From NCBI GenBank assembly GCA_946811185.2, contig OX328097.1:30217627-30281626 (forward strand): a stretch of DNA of 64,000 nucleotides, read 5' to 3'. Shown here one piece after another: positions 42,002-52,979 of the stretch. The notes beneath the pieces are model-generated. The model was given only the letters and a program-made list of their open reading frames with translations. It did not search any database and was not told the origin of the DNA. The translations under genes and the position numbers were made by a program. Source of the stretch: Hippopus hippopus (Eukaryota > Mollusca > Bivalvia > Cardiida > Cardiidae). The stretch's first letter is position 1. Each line of letters starts with the position of its first letter.

Positions 42002-42378
42002 ATGGTAAATTGTGCAGCCTATGGCTGCAACGTCGATTCGGGAACTCATAGTATTAGTATTTTCAAATTTCCGAAGGAATTAAAAAGGAGGAAACTACGG
42101 ATTCCACGTTAAACCGGGGCCAGACAGTAGCGACGGATTTTTTGCCATCGGTTCATTCGAAATTGTGTCTGAAATACTTCGATGACAGTCAGTTCTTAAT
42201 AAGTCCAAAACTCGCAAAAGAAGTTGGTTATAGGAATTTTAGGCTGCGGTTAAAACCTGACGCTGTGCCGACATTATTCGAAACTCCGAGTCGAAAGGAG
42301 ATAGGCCTTAAACCGAAACTCCGAAAGACAGACATTCCGCAACGACAATTTCCAAAAAGAAAATCCAACATGAAGTAG
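42002..42378 (+). pseudogene. THAP gene of E2, frameshifted
   Basis: The start ATG at 42002 and MVNCAAYGCNV are kept. The E1 protein is then followed until RRKL, where the conserved Trp has become Arg. One T is missing about 42110 (CGTTAAAC where E1 has CGTTTAAAC), which creates a TAA and shifts the frame. The rest (HSKLCLKYF, AVPTLF, KRKSNMK) remains readable in the shifted frame from 42142. Tyr again replaces the zinc-binding His, so that change predates the duplication. Loss of both frame and Trp means E2 cannot make an active THAP protein. Confidence 0.8.
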
Positions 42379-42424
42379 GTAATTTCTTTTTTTCTTGAAA
42401 TTGGAATACATGAATTGTTATTCG

Positions 42425-42716
42425 TACTATTTTACCCTTTTCTACATTATCGCTTCATTCTGAACAAAGGAGAAATTGCTGCCGTTTTCTCCCTTTTTCA
42501 AATGATTTCAGCATTTAACAAAATTATAGATTCATCCAAATTCATAACATAACTTTTGCAAATAACAAAGTCGACATTGTTCAAATGATGTAAACTTTCA
42601 AGGGATAATAATCATTCTTTGAATAGCAAACATCATTTTCTTCCCACACTGTTTTTCAAACACTCTTTCTTTTGGTATTGGAAACTAGATCTAGGGTTTG
42701 TATTGTAAAGGGTGAA
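42425..42716 (+). mobile_element. MITE-A-like copy inside E2
   Basis: Mirror of 37014-37291. It closes with GTATTGTAAAGGGTGAA, where E1 has the intact TTAACCCTTTACC, so the E2 version has mutated its end. Confidence 0.5.
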
Positions 42717-43129
42717 GTCAGTATCTGGTTACCCCTAGTCATGATCATAAATGTTAATCCATCACCGACCAGTTGAAACAATACAGGAAATGATTACATA
42801 ACATTTGCATATCTCACCCCTTTACACTGTAATGTTTCTTTGTGACAGTAAACCCATGTTACAGCTTTTATCCCATACACTACTTCTCTTTGACATTTCC
42901 CTCTTAAAAATGATATGACAACTTACATGCATTTTGAACAAATTTTGCCTTTTCCTATCCATATTATGTCTTCTAGACAGGCTACTGAGAAAAATGTTTT
43001 GAACATGTCAGTATGAAAATTTTGAAAATGCACATTTGACACAAGTCATTTTCTCTGATAATCAGACAAAAGTGAGAAAATTAAAAATAACACATTTTTT
43101 TTTTTAATTAGGAAACAGAATGTTTTTGA

Positions 43130-43376
43130 CCAGTCTCACACACCAATTCTTTTACCTCAAAATTCTGACCTTCAACCACCCTAATGGAGAAGGCTTTAGA
43201 GGACAGGGTGAAAAAAGGAATAAGTCCTAATACCCCGAGTTATCTTCTTTTCCTACAATATTTTCTACCCTCAAACCTATTGTCAAGGCCACATTTGATC
43301 TGTGGTCTGCAAATACTTTCGGTGTGGAGTGGACAAGTCTAAAGTTTTGCCATCTGTGTAAGGGTTTAGCCTAACC
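43130..43376 (-). mobile_element. MITE-A copy inside E2
   Basis: Mirror of 36322-36552. TTTGCCATCTGTGTAAGGGT is its inner end. Confidence 0.6.
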
Positions 43377-43473
43377 CTAACCTAAATGATAAAAAATTAG
43401 AATATTTCAAATCCACAGCATTTAAATATGACCGATAAGATGTGATTGTTTATTGGAATTTAGTTTAACTTAG

Positions 43474-43706
43474 TTCAACCCTTTACCAAACAATCCTTTG
43501 TTTTAACGACCCTTGTGAAGAAAGAAAAACCTTTTGAAAACATTGTAGGTAAAGGAGAAAATGCTGGTATCCAGTATTTTCTCCTTTTTCTACAATGTTT
43601 TCTAGCCCATCAAAGACAAGTCCAAACATGTGAGTAAAATTTAATTTGTTGACTCCAAATGCTTTCAATTCGGTTGAGTCAATAAATTTGACGTTTCGTA
43701 ACAATT
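43474..43706 (-). mobile_element. MITE-A copy inside E2
   Basis: TCAACCCTTTACCAAACAAT to GAGTCAATAAATTTGACG. Mirror of the copy at 35986. Confidence 0.75.
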
Positions 43707-43822
43707 TAAATATGTATTTTACATCTCTTGAGAAACAAGTTCATACAACTCGTACTAATCTCTTCGGATACTGCTTCCTGGGAACCAAAACAAAACTCGT
43801 GCCCAATGTGTGGGATTTATAT
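43707..43822 (+). mobile_element. SINE fragment inside E2
   Basis: Mirror of 35873-35985. ACTGCTTCCTGGGAACCAAA is shared with the SINE at 9.4 kb. Confidence 0.5.
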
Positions 43823-44054
43823 TTAACCCTTTACCAATCAATCCCTAGTTTTTACGACCCTGAGACAGAAGCCTTTTAAAAACATTGTAGGAAAAGGAGA
43901 TAATGCTGGTAGCCAGCATTTTCTCCTTTAACCACAGTGTTTTCTACTCTGCTGGAAACAAATTTCAATTTTTGAAATATTTAACTTTATTTTGTCGTCT
44001 GCAAGTGATTTCACTTTGGACCTGTTTAATATTTTGTCGTTTGGTAAAGAGTTA
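43823..44054 (-). mobile_element. MITE-A copy inside E2
   Basis: TTAACCCTTTACCAATCAAT to GTCGTTTGGTAAAGAGTTA. Mirror of the copy at 35640. The closing TTAA has become TTACA. Confidence 0.8.
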
Positions 44055-45046
44055 CAAATAGAAAATATTGTTGATAAAGGACCAATTGATAGTTACCAGC
44101 TCTTTCTATGTTTTTACAATGAATCTGAGGTCGTCTATACTGCAATTTGACCGGAATGTCATAATTAACCGCTCAGTCCCTTGTAGATGGTAGACCAATT
44201 TGAGACTTACCCAAATTGAAACAATTTGCATAAGACAAATAAGAACTGAAAAAATTACAATTCAGAGTTTAAGACTTCCACAGAGAAGCTCTATATGGAA
44301 CATACAATAGCTATACATGTATGATAAATTTTTGCATTGAATGGATCATGTGGACAAGGTAAACAGCAAAAAAGTATTTCACACAGGTAGATCCCCTCTC
44401 CTTCTCTCTGATGTTCATGTATTTCTGTATGGTAAGAAATACATCTAAAATAATTTTCAAAATAATTTTGAGAATTAACTCTTAATAATCTCGGAACATA
44501 TTCTTTTATCAAATTTCATGCTGGTTAACAGCATTTCAAAATATTCTTAATCTCATGAAAATCGTGATTTATTGTGTAACCCTTCACCAACGAGGGAATA
44601 AACTTGTACCCGTCAATGTTTACAGAATTCTTTACAAGGTACAAATATCAACAAGGACCCATCAACAAATAGTTAGAACTAACATCTCACGATTATCAAT
44701 CGTAAAAGTCAAGAAAAGGGTTATTTGACATGAAACTAAAGTGTCGGGGAAATGTCTTCAAAAGTGTCGGGGAACTGTCTTGTCGTGGAACTGTCTTGAA
44801 ACCGTTTTTTTTTTTTTTTTTTGTTTAATTCCACCCGTTAATCTACTGAAAATGCTTCACGTGAAACAAAGTTTATGCCATACACTTAATTTTATCATGT
44901 ATAGAATATTTCTGTAAGCGATGTTCGCCCCGTAATAGACGTATTGCAATAGCGCGCAATACTCAACACGTTGAAAAGTCCGGCACAACATCGTCATTTT
45001 CGTCATCAGTGGGCGAAAAGTTACTTTTATCCTCATCATCAGAAAC

Positions 45047-45157
45047 TTAATAAGTTTCTTTAAAAATTGGCTCGTACATGTACGGCCTTACCGGCCCAGA
45101 ACCGTCTATTTCTTCGTCTTCAATATCGCTCAGTTCACTATCGTAAACAACGTCCAT
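45047..45157 (-). CDS. acidic N-terminal ORF of E2
   Basis: Mirror of the E1 ORF at 34561-34671. It has the same start context and the same stop after KETY, with a change near the IDDSGP segment. Interpretation as for E1; not an independent gene. Confidence 0.3.
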   Translation of the reverse strand: MDVVYDSELSDIEDEEIDGSGPVRPYMYEPIFKETY

Positions 45158-45372
45158 ATTGAAACAAGCTCTCCTATGACGTCACAAATCAAGGGACGCA
45201 ACAATAAGTAAGGGAGATAAGCGATGCAATAAAAATTAATAAGCAGAAATATGAATTGAAAAAAAGTACTTTTACTATTTTTTTTTTCTAATTACAACAT
45301 TACCAGGTTACCATTTGATAAGTGTAGATATGAAAATTAACCATATCTGAAACTTGTTGATTTGCCCTTTAA

Positions 45373-45749
45373 ATAAATACACTAAACATAGTGACTATAT
45401 TTTCCTTTACCATAGCGTTTTAAGCATTTCTAAAACCATTACTAATCATCATAATGCAAGACACTTTTGAAATATTGAAACTTCTGTACTCAGATATCAA
45501 GGTTTTGATTTTCAAAGCAGCATTTTACAAATCTAGTCAGACTATAAATACAACACTTTCTAAACTTTCATATAGTGGGTATAATTACATAGACTGCAAA
45601 CAATTCAAATCTAAAATAGTGTGCCTATAGAAGTGGGATGTTTACTATGTTAGTGGTCTGATCTTAATCTACTCTTGCTACAAAGGAAACAAACTGTATT
45701 CATTCTGAAGTATAAAGCATGTATTGTTTTGAAACTAGTATGATTTAGT
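45373..45749. other. non-coding stretch
   Basis: AT-rich DNA right of E2, with a weak MITE-B half (GGTCTGATCTTAATCTACTC near 45655). No gene. Confidence 0.4.
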
Positions 45750-45978
45750 TTAAACCCTTACAAAACAATCCCAACTTTAAACGATCCTGAGGAAGAAAGC
45801 TTTTAAAAAGAATTTCGGAATATGAGAAAATGCTGGTAACCAGCACTTTTTTCTTTTCCCGCAATGTGTTCAAACCTTCCAAAAATAGAATTCATATTTT
45901 GAGTCACATTGATTCTGTTATCAGCAAATGCTTTCTATTTGGACAAGTCTCGAATTTTGTTGTGTGATAAAGAGTTAA
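45750..45978 (-). mobile_element. MITE-A copy
   Basis: TTAAACCCTTACAAAACAAT to TGTGTGATAAAGAGTTAA with TTAA at both edges. The core AAAATGCTGGTAACCAGCA is intact on one side only. Confidence 0.75.
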
Positions 45979-47960
45979 AAAAAACACTGGAGTCCTCTCA
46001 GGGAAATAGAACAATGGCTTTTTATATGTAATTTCTTACTGAAAGCACATTGTCCTTTCCATGACTATAATGCCTAGGAATCTCTTCAAGGGTTCTTCCT
46101 TATTACTACACAACTTGAAACTATTAATTTTAAAATGAAATACAAAATCAAACTAGACACAACAATATGATTGTTCAGATACAATGATTTCTTCTTTCTT
46201 TTAAAAAGAAAATTCTTGGTTTTATTCCTGACCTAAAAAATTGCTATGTAATAGTCTGAAAGGTGAAAACAAAATGTTGTGTTTTTTATTTTCTAAGATT
46301 TAGGCCATGAGTATTGAATATACCTTCCTTCTGTTACATAAATGAAAATTCACCTTGTATCTTCATAAAGAAATAAGTCCAGAAAATAATGATTTCACTA
46401 AAGAAAAGTAAGGTCAACTCATGCAGTGCCACAAAACATGAAATTTGATTGTAACTGTCTTCAAGAATAATTTGATGTTTGACTGATTTCTTTTGGTTAC
46501 ATTAGTTTCAACACTATTTCAGTCTTACAGTGACAACATCCCATTTATTTGTGTATGGCTTGGGTTTTACTAGGGCTGGTCTGATTCTACACAGTGTCTT
46601 GTCTATAGGCACGCCTACAAAATCCTAGCCAGTAGGTGAGGATAAAATCTGGGATAACTCAACCGACACCTTCACCAATCTGCCAGAGTCTCACAGAACC
46701 TCACTATTGACTAAATAAATGAACAGGATTATATCATTTCATTGCTATATTGGTCCAAATATAAATAAAAGAAAAACATAGGCTGTATTGGTTCAAGCTT
46801 AGACCTCATATTCTGCACACTCTGAAATTAGATTATCATTCACAGTTTCAAAAAAAAAAAAACCAGTGTTACACTTAACTATAAAAAATGGACTAATACT
46901 TAATAATTTCAAGTTCATATCATGAGTATCACATAAAACATTAGAGACCTACATTTAATATGCAAACTCACATTCTTGGGTCCATTTCTATTCAGTTAAA
47001 AAATGCAGGTGTGAATAAGTACAATGTCAAAAGTGGAATTTAGTCTCACATATAATGAAAGCTACTGTTAAAGTGTGATGGGATTTTGACATTTTGTCAG
47101 TGATTATGTAAGTTTTATTAATATACATATAGATGTTGATTCCTTTTCGAAGTTTTGAGCCACGTATTTGTGAATTCGAGTCATATTACATTATTGAACC
47201 ACTGCGGGTACATGTGCCAAAAAAAAACATGATGTAGTATGATGAGATACTTGAAACTCAATATTAACACTGATAAAATGGCTATTCATTACTTCCAATG
47301 CAGTTTTGAGTGAATCCATTTTCATGGTCAGAAGAAAAGAATTAAAATAATCACTCATCACCAGGAAGAACATAGTCCAAATATTATTTGCTTTTTGATA
47401 TCTGCAAATTCCTGCCCTGGGTACAGATGAAGCAGACAAAATGGACCAAGATCACACTCAGTGTGACAAGTTTGCCATGCAAAGTAAAAATTGACCTTTA
47501 CATAACTAAAATGAAACTTTCAAGTCAGTAGTACAAATCCAAATATTTCTATTTCAAAGTTATTTTGGGGGGAAAATACCTCCTTACCAGACAGTATAGA
47601 TCAAAGATCAGACTGCACGTTCATTTATTTCGACAGCGGACGACACAAGTTGTGGATGAACATTTTCTTGAATGAAAATGGGGGCAGTCTGTGTAAACAA
47701 TATTCATACACATATGGCAACATTTAATGAAAAAAAATAACAAACTTTTATTAAGTATTTAGAGTATTTCAAACTGACAATTTTTGTAGTTTTGATAAAG
47801 AAATCAAACATAATTTGTATGATTTGTTCAACGTCAGAGCTGAATATCATTTGTAGATCTGTGTAGTTCGTCCCTACGCCAGCCATGCAAAACTGAAAGT
47901 GAGCGCGCATGCGTCGTTACGCATGATGTATTTGGTTCCGGCCAAAACGATCACAGTAAA
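45979..47960. other. interior of the 9 kb insertion, right part
   Basis: No gene supported. A MITE-B half-hairpin lies at 47583-47622 (CAGACAGTATAGATCAAAGA then TCAGACTGCACG). A 24 bp hairpin, CGGATTTGCTATTTAGCAAA then TCCG, lies at 47961-47984 just inside the right terminus. Confidence 0.45.
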
Positions 47961-48828
47961 CGGATTTGCTATTTAGCAAATCCGCTAAAAAGGACCAAAA
48001 GTTTCTGTTACGAAATTTTTAAAATTATGTTCATTTGAAAGAGAATAAATTGAATTTTTTGACCTCACTTGAGATAATTTTCAATTCTGAAAATTGATGA
48101 AGTTATAAGCGTTTATTTACCAAGGTCCTTCATAATCCTACATAAAAAAATACAGGTAAGATTGGCCGATATCGATTTTTCCATGTCCGCGAAAGTTGGC
48201 TATGTGTGAAATATGTCTAGAAAGACCCGAAAACATGTGTTTTGTATATCGCTAATGCAGCGGTGTAGTCCACATCAACAATTTCACACACTGCGGTGTA
48301 GACACGTTGTTTTCTGAACGGTTTAGACACAATTTAAAGCACAATGTATGTACGGTTTAGACACAATTGGCTTGGTCTTATAACGAATCTATTCTTTTCT
48401 GAATATAACTTAACTTGGCGTTAATCCAGAATCCTGAAAATTGGCACTAACAGTTCGAGACATTCTCCCTTATTACCGACACCCACCGAAGGAACCGTCT
48501 GGAACCGACAAGGAATCATCGTGGAACGAAAAGAGATAGTTGGGAACAAAAGAGTGCATCAAGAGATTATTTACGATAATATTTATGTAATAGTCAGTAT
48601 TATATCACGAAAAAACAAATTATGAAATTTATAAATTATAAATCAATTCCAGCATGGTGGCAGCCATAATTTGAATCATTCACTTAGGATGATAATTACC
48701 ATCCCGGACTTGCCAATCATTTTTATTTCGGAGTTGTTTGAAATACTTTTGCTGATTCGTATCTTGGTATCTGTTTGTTTAATATTTAGTTAAAGTTTTT
48801 GGTTTCTGTGCCACTTTTAGAGTAAAAT

Positions 48829-48972
48829 ATGACCAGTAGGTTAACAGGGGATGGGGGATCTACAAAAATTCCGACTGGAGTAAAAAGTATGTTATGTAAT
48901 TGTTGTTTTTACCCCAAACTGAGGAAAAATCGTAAGGTGGAATTCCGTGTGATCGGCCCCGGACTACATGTG
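48829..48972 (+). CDS. predicted Cys-rich small protein, exon 1
   Basis: ATG at 48829 opens 48 codons (MTSRLTGDGGSTKIPTGVKS, then MLCNCCFYPKLRKNRK, then FRVIGPGLHV) before a GTAGGT splice-donor-like site at 48973. The unspliced frame stops three codons later. The basic KLRKNRK segment next to a C-x-C-C cluster suggests nucleic-acid binding, but I recognise no family. It lies between the inverted arms of OLD, where a transposition gene would be expected. The model depends on the intron; without it the protein would be only about 51 residues. Confidence 0.35.
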
Positions 48973-49180
48973 GTAGGTGAATAGGCAGACCCGTTCGCGA
49001 AGTACCAAAGAAATTTCAATTTCCCATATTTTGATAGGAAGACAGTCGATGATTAGCGAAACACTTTCAAAACATGAATAATTCCCGTGGCATCTTATTT
49101 GATACAAGTTTTTCTTTTAGAATATACAGGATAGCAATAATATTATATTTCCAAAAGCCCTGATGTTATTTTTGTTTCAG

Positions 49181-49294
49181 TACTATAAATGCTATGAAGA
49201 GTCTTTCCACGACGATGCTACAGGGAGGCTGTGTGCAAAATGCGGAAAGGAGTGTCGAACAACACTTTCGAAATCTCCAAATGGGCATTGGTAG
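49181..49294 (+). CDS. predicted Cys-rich small protein, exon 2
   Basis: A strong acceptor (TTATTTTTGTTTCAG, ending 49180) precedes YYKCYEESFHDDATGRLCAK, then CGKECRTTLSKSPNGHW and a TAG. The phase matches exon 1 exactly (both phase 0), and the 208 bp intron is of ordinary size. Cysteines are arranged C-x13-C-x2-C-x3-C with a downstream His, a possible small zinc knuckle. Joined length is 85 residues. No known domain is recognised. Confidence 0.35.
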   Translation, partial: YYKCYEESFHDDATGRLCAKCGKECRTTLSKSPNGHW

Positions 49295-49342
49295 CACGTG
49301 AATGGCGTGCAACTGAAATATAAGACAGACAAAAATGTTTTT

Positions 49343-49687
49343 TTAAAGCAGGTAAATGGTATGTAACACAAATATCAAAAGACAGTCTTTCCATGTCATG
49401 TCTAGACCACAGATACTGTCAAATTTTATGTCTAAACCGTACAGAATATAAAGCTTATGTCTGTGTCTAAACCGTTCAGAAAACAACGTGTCTACACCGC
49501 TGTGTGTGAAATTGTTGATGTGGACTACACCGCTGCATTGGCAATTTACATAACACATGTTTTCGGGTCTTTCTAGACATATTTCACAAAAATTACCGTA
49601 ATCATTGGAAAGCACGTGATGAATACCTACAGAAACAACAACCTTCATCCACTGCATTAGCTTATTTTCCATTCTATAACTAATCAA
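49343..49687 (-). CDS. unrecognised ORF across the right arm of OLD
   Basis: A 114-codon frame starting MENKLMQWMKVVVSVG. It runs through SNDYGNFCEICLERPENMCY and ends in a hydrophobic tail. The first part is repeated in the left arm (26940-27025). The CEICLERPENMC part recurs at 48205-48250, but the frame closes there after 16 codons. CEICLE resembles the start of a RING-type finger, yet the remaining ligands are not in RING spacing. It may be a chance frame in an inverted repeat. Low confidence that it is translated. Confidence 0.2.
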   Translation of the reverse strand: MISYRMENKLMQWMKVVVSVGIHHVLSNDYGNFCEICLERPENMCYVNCQCSGVVHINNFTHSGVDTLFSERFRHRHKLYILYGLDIKFDSICGLDMTWKDCLLIFVLHTIYLL

Positions 49688-50899
49688 AGCGTTGAGAACA
49701 CTGAAGTGGTATTTGTCAAGGAAGCCATTGTGTGGAATTAATAATTTGAAAGAAAAGGAGAAATATTATTCAAATACTGGCTTGAAAGTCAACCTACTAA
49801 GAAAATAAATACTTTTATTCGTTAAAGGGAGAGTACTCATGACAAAGTTAGGATTATTTGTGTATTGGTGGTCTCCCTTTGATCATTAGGAGGAGTCAGG
49901 AGTAACATCCCTTGATAGTAGGATGCATGATGGATAGAGAGAGAAACCGTGTGAATATATCAAATAAAATCAAGTTTGTACCTGAAAACTATGATTTTGA
50001 AATATATTTGGCCGTTAACATTTAATTCCCAACATTACAATCAATTATTTCGATCTATAAATATTCATGTCAAATCAAATGGAGTAACGCACAATCATGG
50101 GACGAACAAGCCATGGGACTAACTGGTTTTGGAACGAAAAAGCCCAGGACCAAGCGATCAGTAGACAAATTTTGTATATATCATTGCGCCAGTAGAAGAC
50201 TATGAGTGAGTGAAGCTATTTTCAATCAAGAATTAGTATTTCCACGATCGATGGCCTCACCTAGTGTATTTTAACATGCCATTTCCAATTACATATCTGA
50301 GTGCTACCGAAAAATACACTTGTCTGAGAAAAATTGAGTTTAATTGGGTTTATTTCCTTCGGCTTTGCACAAAATACAATACATGGTCTTCAAAATTCAA
50401 TATTGAACTCATAGTGGTATTGTCTTCGACAAATACCACAAAAACGATGCAAGTTCCACACTTAAAATTAAATTTTACCGAATGGCAATGTTTACACCGA
50501 TATGACGTATCGAATAATGGCTCTTTGCTATATAGCACAGCTTACAACATAGTGTAAAATACAGCTCTGAAACCTCATACATAATGAAATAGGGTCTGTA
50601 AGTCTCGTTTATATGAAATGCACTTCCGGGATCACTGTTCGCCATATTGAGATTTTTTCCACTATTTTGCTTATGTATGTACCGACATTCGTGACGCTAC
50701 ACTGATGTGTATGTTATTCAAATTCTCAAAAATGGGTTTGGAGAGGAAACACCGGAGATGAAAGATGTTGGTAAGGGTTAAAATATTGTTGAGAAATAAT
50801 GCTGTTATTTAAAAACAGGACGTGGAAATCAGCGAAACTGCGTAACCCAGTTTTCGTACATCGTTGCAATGGACATGTACTTGGTCGATTTCTGACCTA

Positions 50900-52776
50900 A
50901 AGAGGTCAAACTAACCTAGTTATGGCAATAAAATAATGTTTTTAAGCATTTCATTCTAGAAATGCACTCTGATCGTGTCTTCAGGGGCGTTTAGACACAT
51001 ATTGCCGTTTTGATATGTTTCGCACCAAGGTAGTTTCGCACCTAAGTCTCCTTTGCACCATATTAAATGTTGCCGATAATGACAGTTGCAATTACTCGGC
51101 CTCATTTTATTCATTGAATTGCCTTAGACAGCCAATTACATACATAGGACCAAAGAAAATTCTTAACTGGTCGTGAATTCATGGCTTCAAAACCTATTTT
51201 GGCATCTTTTGTTGAATTACTTTCAGGTAAATTCATCATTTCACTGGGAACTGGATAAATAGGCTTAACCCTTTCTAGGGCGCCGAATAAATCAAAGAGG
51301 CGTTTTCATTCTATAAATAAGATCGTAAGACTAATGTCGAAATTGCCCTTGTGTGGAATGTCTTAGCAAAGTGATCAATGTAGATAAGAGGTCAGACTGC
51401 ACACTTTTTGCAGTCTGATCATGATGTACACAGGTCGCAGAAGCAACTAAAGTGGTCAAAGGCACTTTGAGGGTTATAACAAAGAATTGTAGACTATTTG
51501 AATACTGAAGATCAGTACTTGTGCTTGCCCATTTAGATGTAGCCCTTACAAGTGTAATGTTTCTAATGATGAAATATTCTGCAGAAAGTCCTTTTAAATA
51601 CATTGCTTTATCCTATTTTTTTCTGCAGGAGGGCAGATAGGCCATGAAATCCTAACTTCAGATTTTGCAGTTGTCACTATGCTGATGGTCTAAGAGGAAA
51701 TGGGCCAAGCTTGTTATTTTTCAGCAAAGTGAAATTTCCAGATAAAGCTACAGCAATGAGGTTATTATATTGTAGTACATGTATTTTAATTATCTAGAAT
51801 TCTGAAATAATTAACAAAAATGATCTATTAAGAGGATTAAAGTCAAATTTGACTTACACTTTATAGTTTTAATGTTTTAATATTGGTAAAAGTGGTTAAT
51901 GAGACACATATTACAATACTGTTTTAATTGATTTTACAAATGAAATTAACGTAAACTTGATATTGATTGTGCAATATGTTTTGAAAACATTTCCACCTCC
52001 ATTGCCTTCATAATACAAGATTGCCGTCGCAGGGAGAATCATACATTGATGAAACATAGTACATGTGGCCGCTTGAAATGTCACTCTCTAGATTTGTTTT
52101 TCTTTTTTACACATGTAACTCTTTAACAAGTAATTAAATTTTAGACTTGACCAAGTTTACAAATAGTATTTGCAGAGGGAAAATAAAATTTGGCTATAAA
52201 GATGGGTTTTGGCAAACACTGGAAAAAGACCAAACTTTGCAAAAACTGACATGCTACGTTTCCCAATCAAATCAAATCAAATCTAATGTAGTACATGAGT
52301 TAGCAAAGTGTGCAGGAAGACACTCAGGCTTTGATAGAATTCTGGTCTGATTAATGTTCAAAGAAATGGGTATCCTGAAGGACTGCACTCGTATTTCAAG
52401 TTTATAATTTTTATAATTTCATTTCAGATGCTGTTGTTCATTTCTAATATGTTACACAGGATGTCACCTTTAAACGTCTGGTTGGGTGGTCACATATTTG
52501 AAGATCAGAAACTCACCACTTTATTCAAGCCAATACATAATTCCATGGATGTTGGCTCTACAGTGAGAATCGACAGCTTCAGAACAATCACAATAACTGT
52601 CCAAAACATCTGTACAGTGCCGCATGAAACATCACCTACTTTAGAAGCTTCAGAAATGCCAAACCACTAAAGTACAAGATTAATTCATGACAGTCCAAAT
52701 GACAGCAGATGCAACAGGATGTACCACAAGATATGATTTGCAAGGCATTTTCCTGTACTTAGAAGAGAAGGCATCC
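50900..52776. other. non-coding stretch with one MITE-B
   Basis: A MITE-B member spans about 51370-51480 (AGGTCAGACTGCACAC, then TGCAGTCTGATCATGATGTA). Other frames in this interval have no protein-like features. Confidence 0.45.
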
Positions 52777-52979
52777 TGTTAGCTCTTTATCAAATGAGCT
52801 TGTGTTAAAACAGCCAGGGGGAGGGAAGCCGTAACAATTGTGAGAAAAAGAGAAAATATTGGAAATCTTTTTTCCACGGTGTTTTCTACCCATTCAAAGA
52901 CAAATTTCACCAGTTCAGCTACATATCACCTGCTAATCCTCTCAACTTGAACCAGTCGAAATTTTGTTCTGTGAGTTAA
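52777..52979 (-). mobile_element. MITE-A copy, diverged
   Basis: GTTAGCTCTTTATCAAATGA to AATTTTGTTCTGTGAGTTAA. It shares its closing TTAA (52976-52979) with the next copy. Confidence 0.55.

Larger units (their letters stand above)
41684..45372 (+). mobile_element. E2: inverted second copy of the THAP element
   Basis: AGGGCAAATCCTAAAATATT at 41688 and GATTTGCCCT at 45359-45368. The right flank is TTAA; the left flank is TTAG, a single change from TTAA. Its length between termini (3681 bp) is within 2 bp of E1 (3683 bp). It contains the same internal MITE-A copies and the same SINE fragment in mirror order. It lies 3.65 kb from E1 in opposite orientation, so the pair forms a giant inverted repeat. 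It is probably a local transposition copy. Confidence 0.85.
39029..47995. mobile_element. ~9 kb insertion with AGCGGATTTG ends
   Basis: The left end GTCCTGAAAAGCGGATTTG and the inverse of the right end, GTCCTTTTTAGCGGATTTG, match 16 of 19. Copy A runs uninterrupted across the equivalent site (TTAAAAAAGGACCAAAAGTT near 16551-16571), so this is an insertion into BIG-B. The flanks AAAGGACTGAAAG and AAAGGACCAAAAG suggest a target duplication, but its length is ambiguous. The interior contains E2, two SINE pieces and two MITE-A copies. No transposase was recognised. Confidence 0.6.
32082..48204. mobile_element. BIG element copy B, multiply interrupted
   Basis: CATAGCCAACTTTCACGGAC at the left and CGCGAAAGTTGGCTATG at the right match copy A. 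Collinear with copy A are 32.08-34.35, 38.04-39.01 and 47.99-48.20 kb. The gaps are E1 (34.35-38.03) and the ~9 kb insertion (39.03-47.99). It lacks the MITE-A found at 12747 in copy A and has its own changes, including a deletion of the region equivalent to about 14.4-15.2 kb. Confidence 0.75.
48205..49588. mobile_element. core of OLD with ~165 bp inverted arms
   Basis: TGTGAAATATGTCTAGAAAG at 48205 and its exact inverse ending at 49588. The arms agree through CCGAAAACATGTGTT, GCAGCGGTGTAGTCCACATC, GTAGACACGTTGTTTTCTG and AACGGTTTAGACACA. It can be read as a 1.38 kb element by itself. The right arm of OLD continues outward without a break, so I prefer to see it as the inner part of OLD. It contains the two-exon Cys-rich gene model. 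Confidence 0.7.
26659..50555. mobile_element. OLD: inverted-repeat element opened by 21 kb of insertions
   Basis: The outer ends ACACTGTGTTGTAAGCTGTG (26659 on) and its near-exact inverse ending at 50555 match 20 of 21 bases. The arms continue as inverted copies: TATATAGCAAAGAGCC, CATTGCCATTCGGTAAAATT, ATGGAAAATAAGCTAATGC, CCAATGATTACGGTAA. On the right this flows unbroken into TTTTTGTGAAATATGTCTAG. On the left the arm stops at GGTAAC (27025) and TGTGAAATATGTCTAG resumes at 48205. The intervening 27.03-48.20 kb (DIRS plus BIG-B) is therefore inserted DNA. The left arm also has 160 extra bp (26678-26838) and the right arm about 750 (49686-50439). Confidence 0.65.

Noticed and set aside
50264..50557. 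97-codon ORF in the right arm of OLD
   Set aside because: Part of the inverted repeat; the matching left-arm DNA does not keep the frame.
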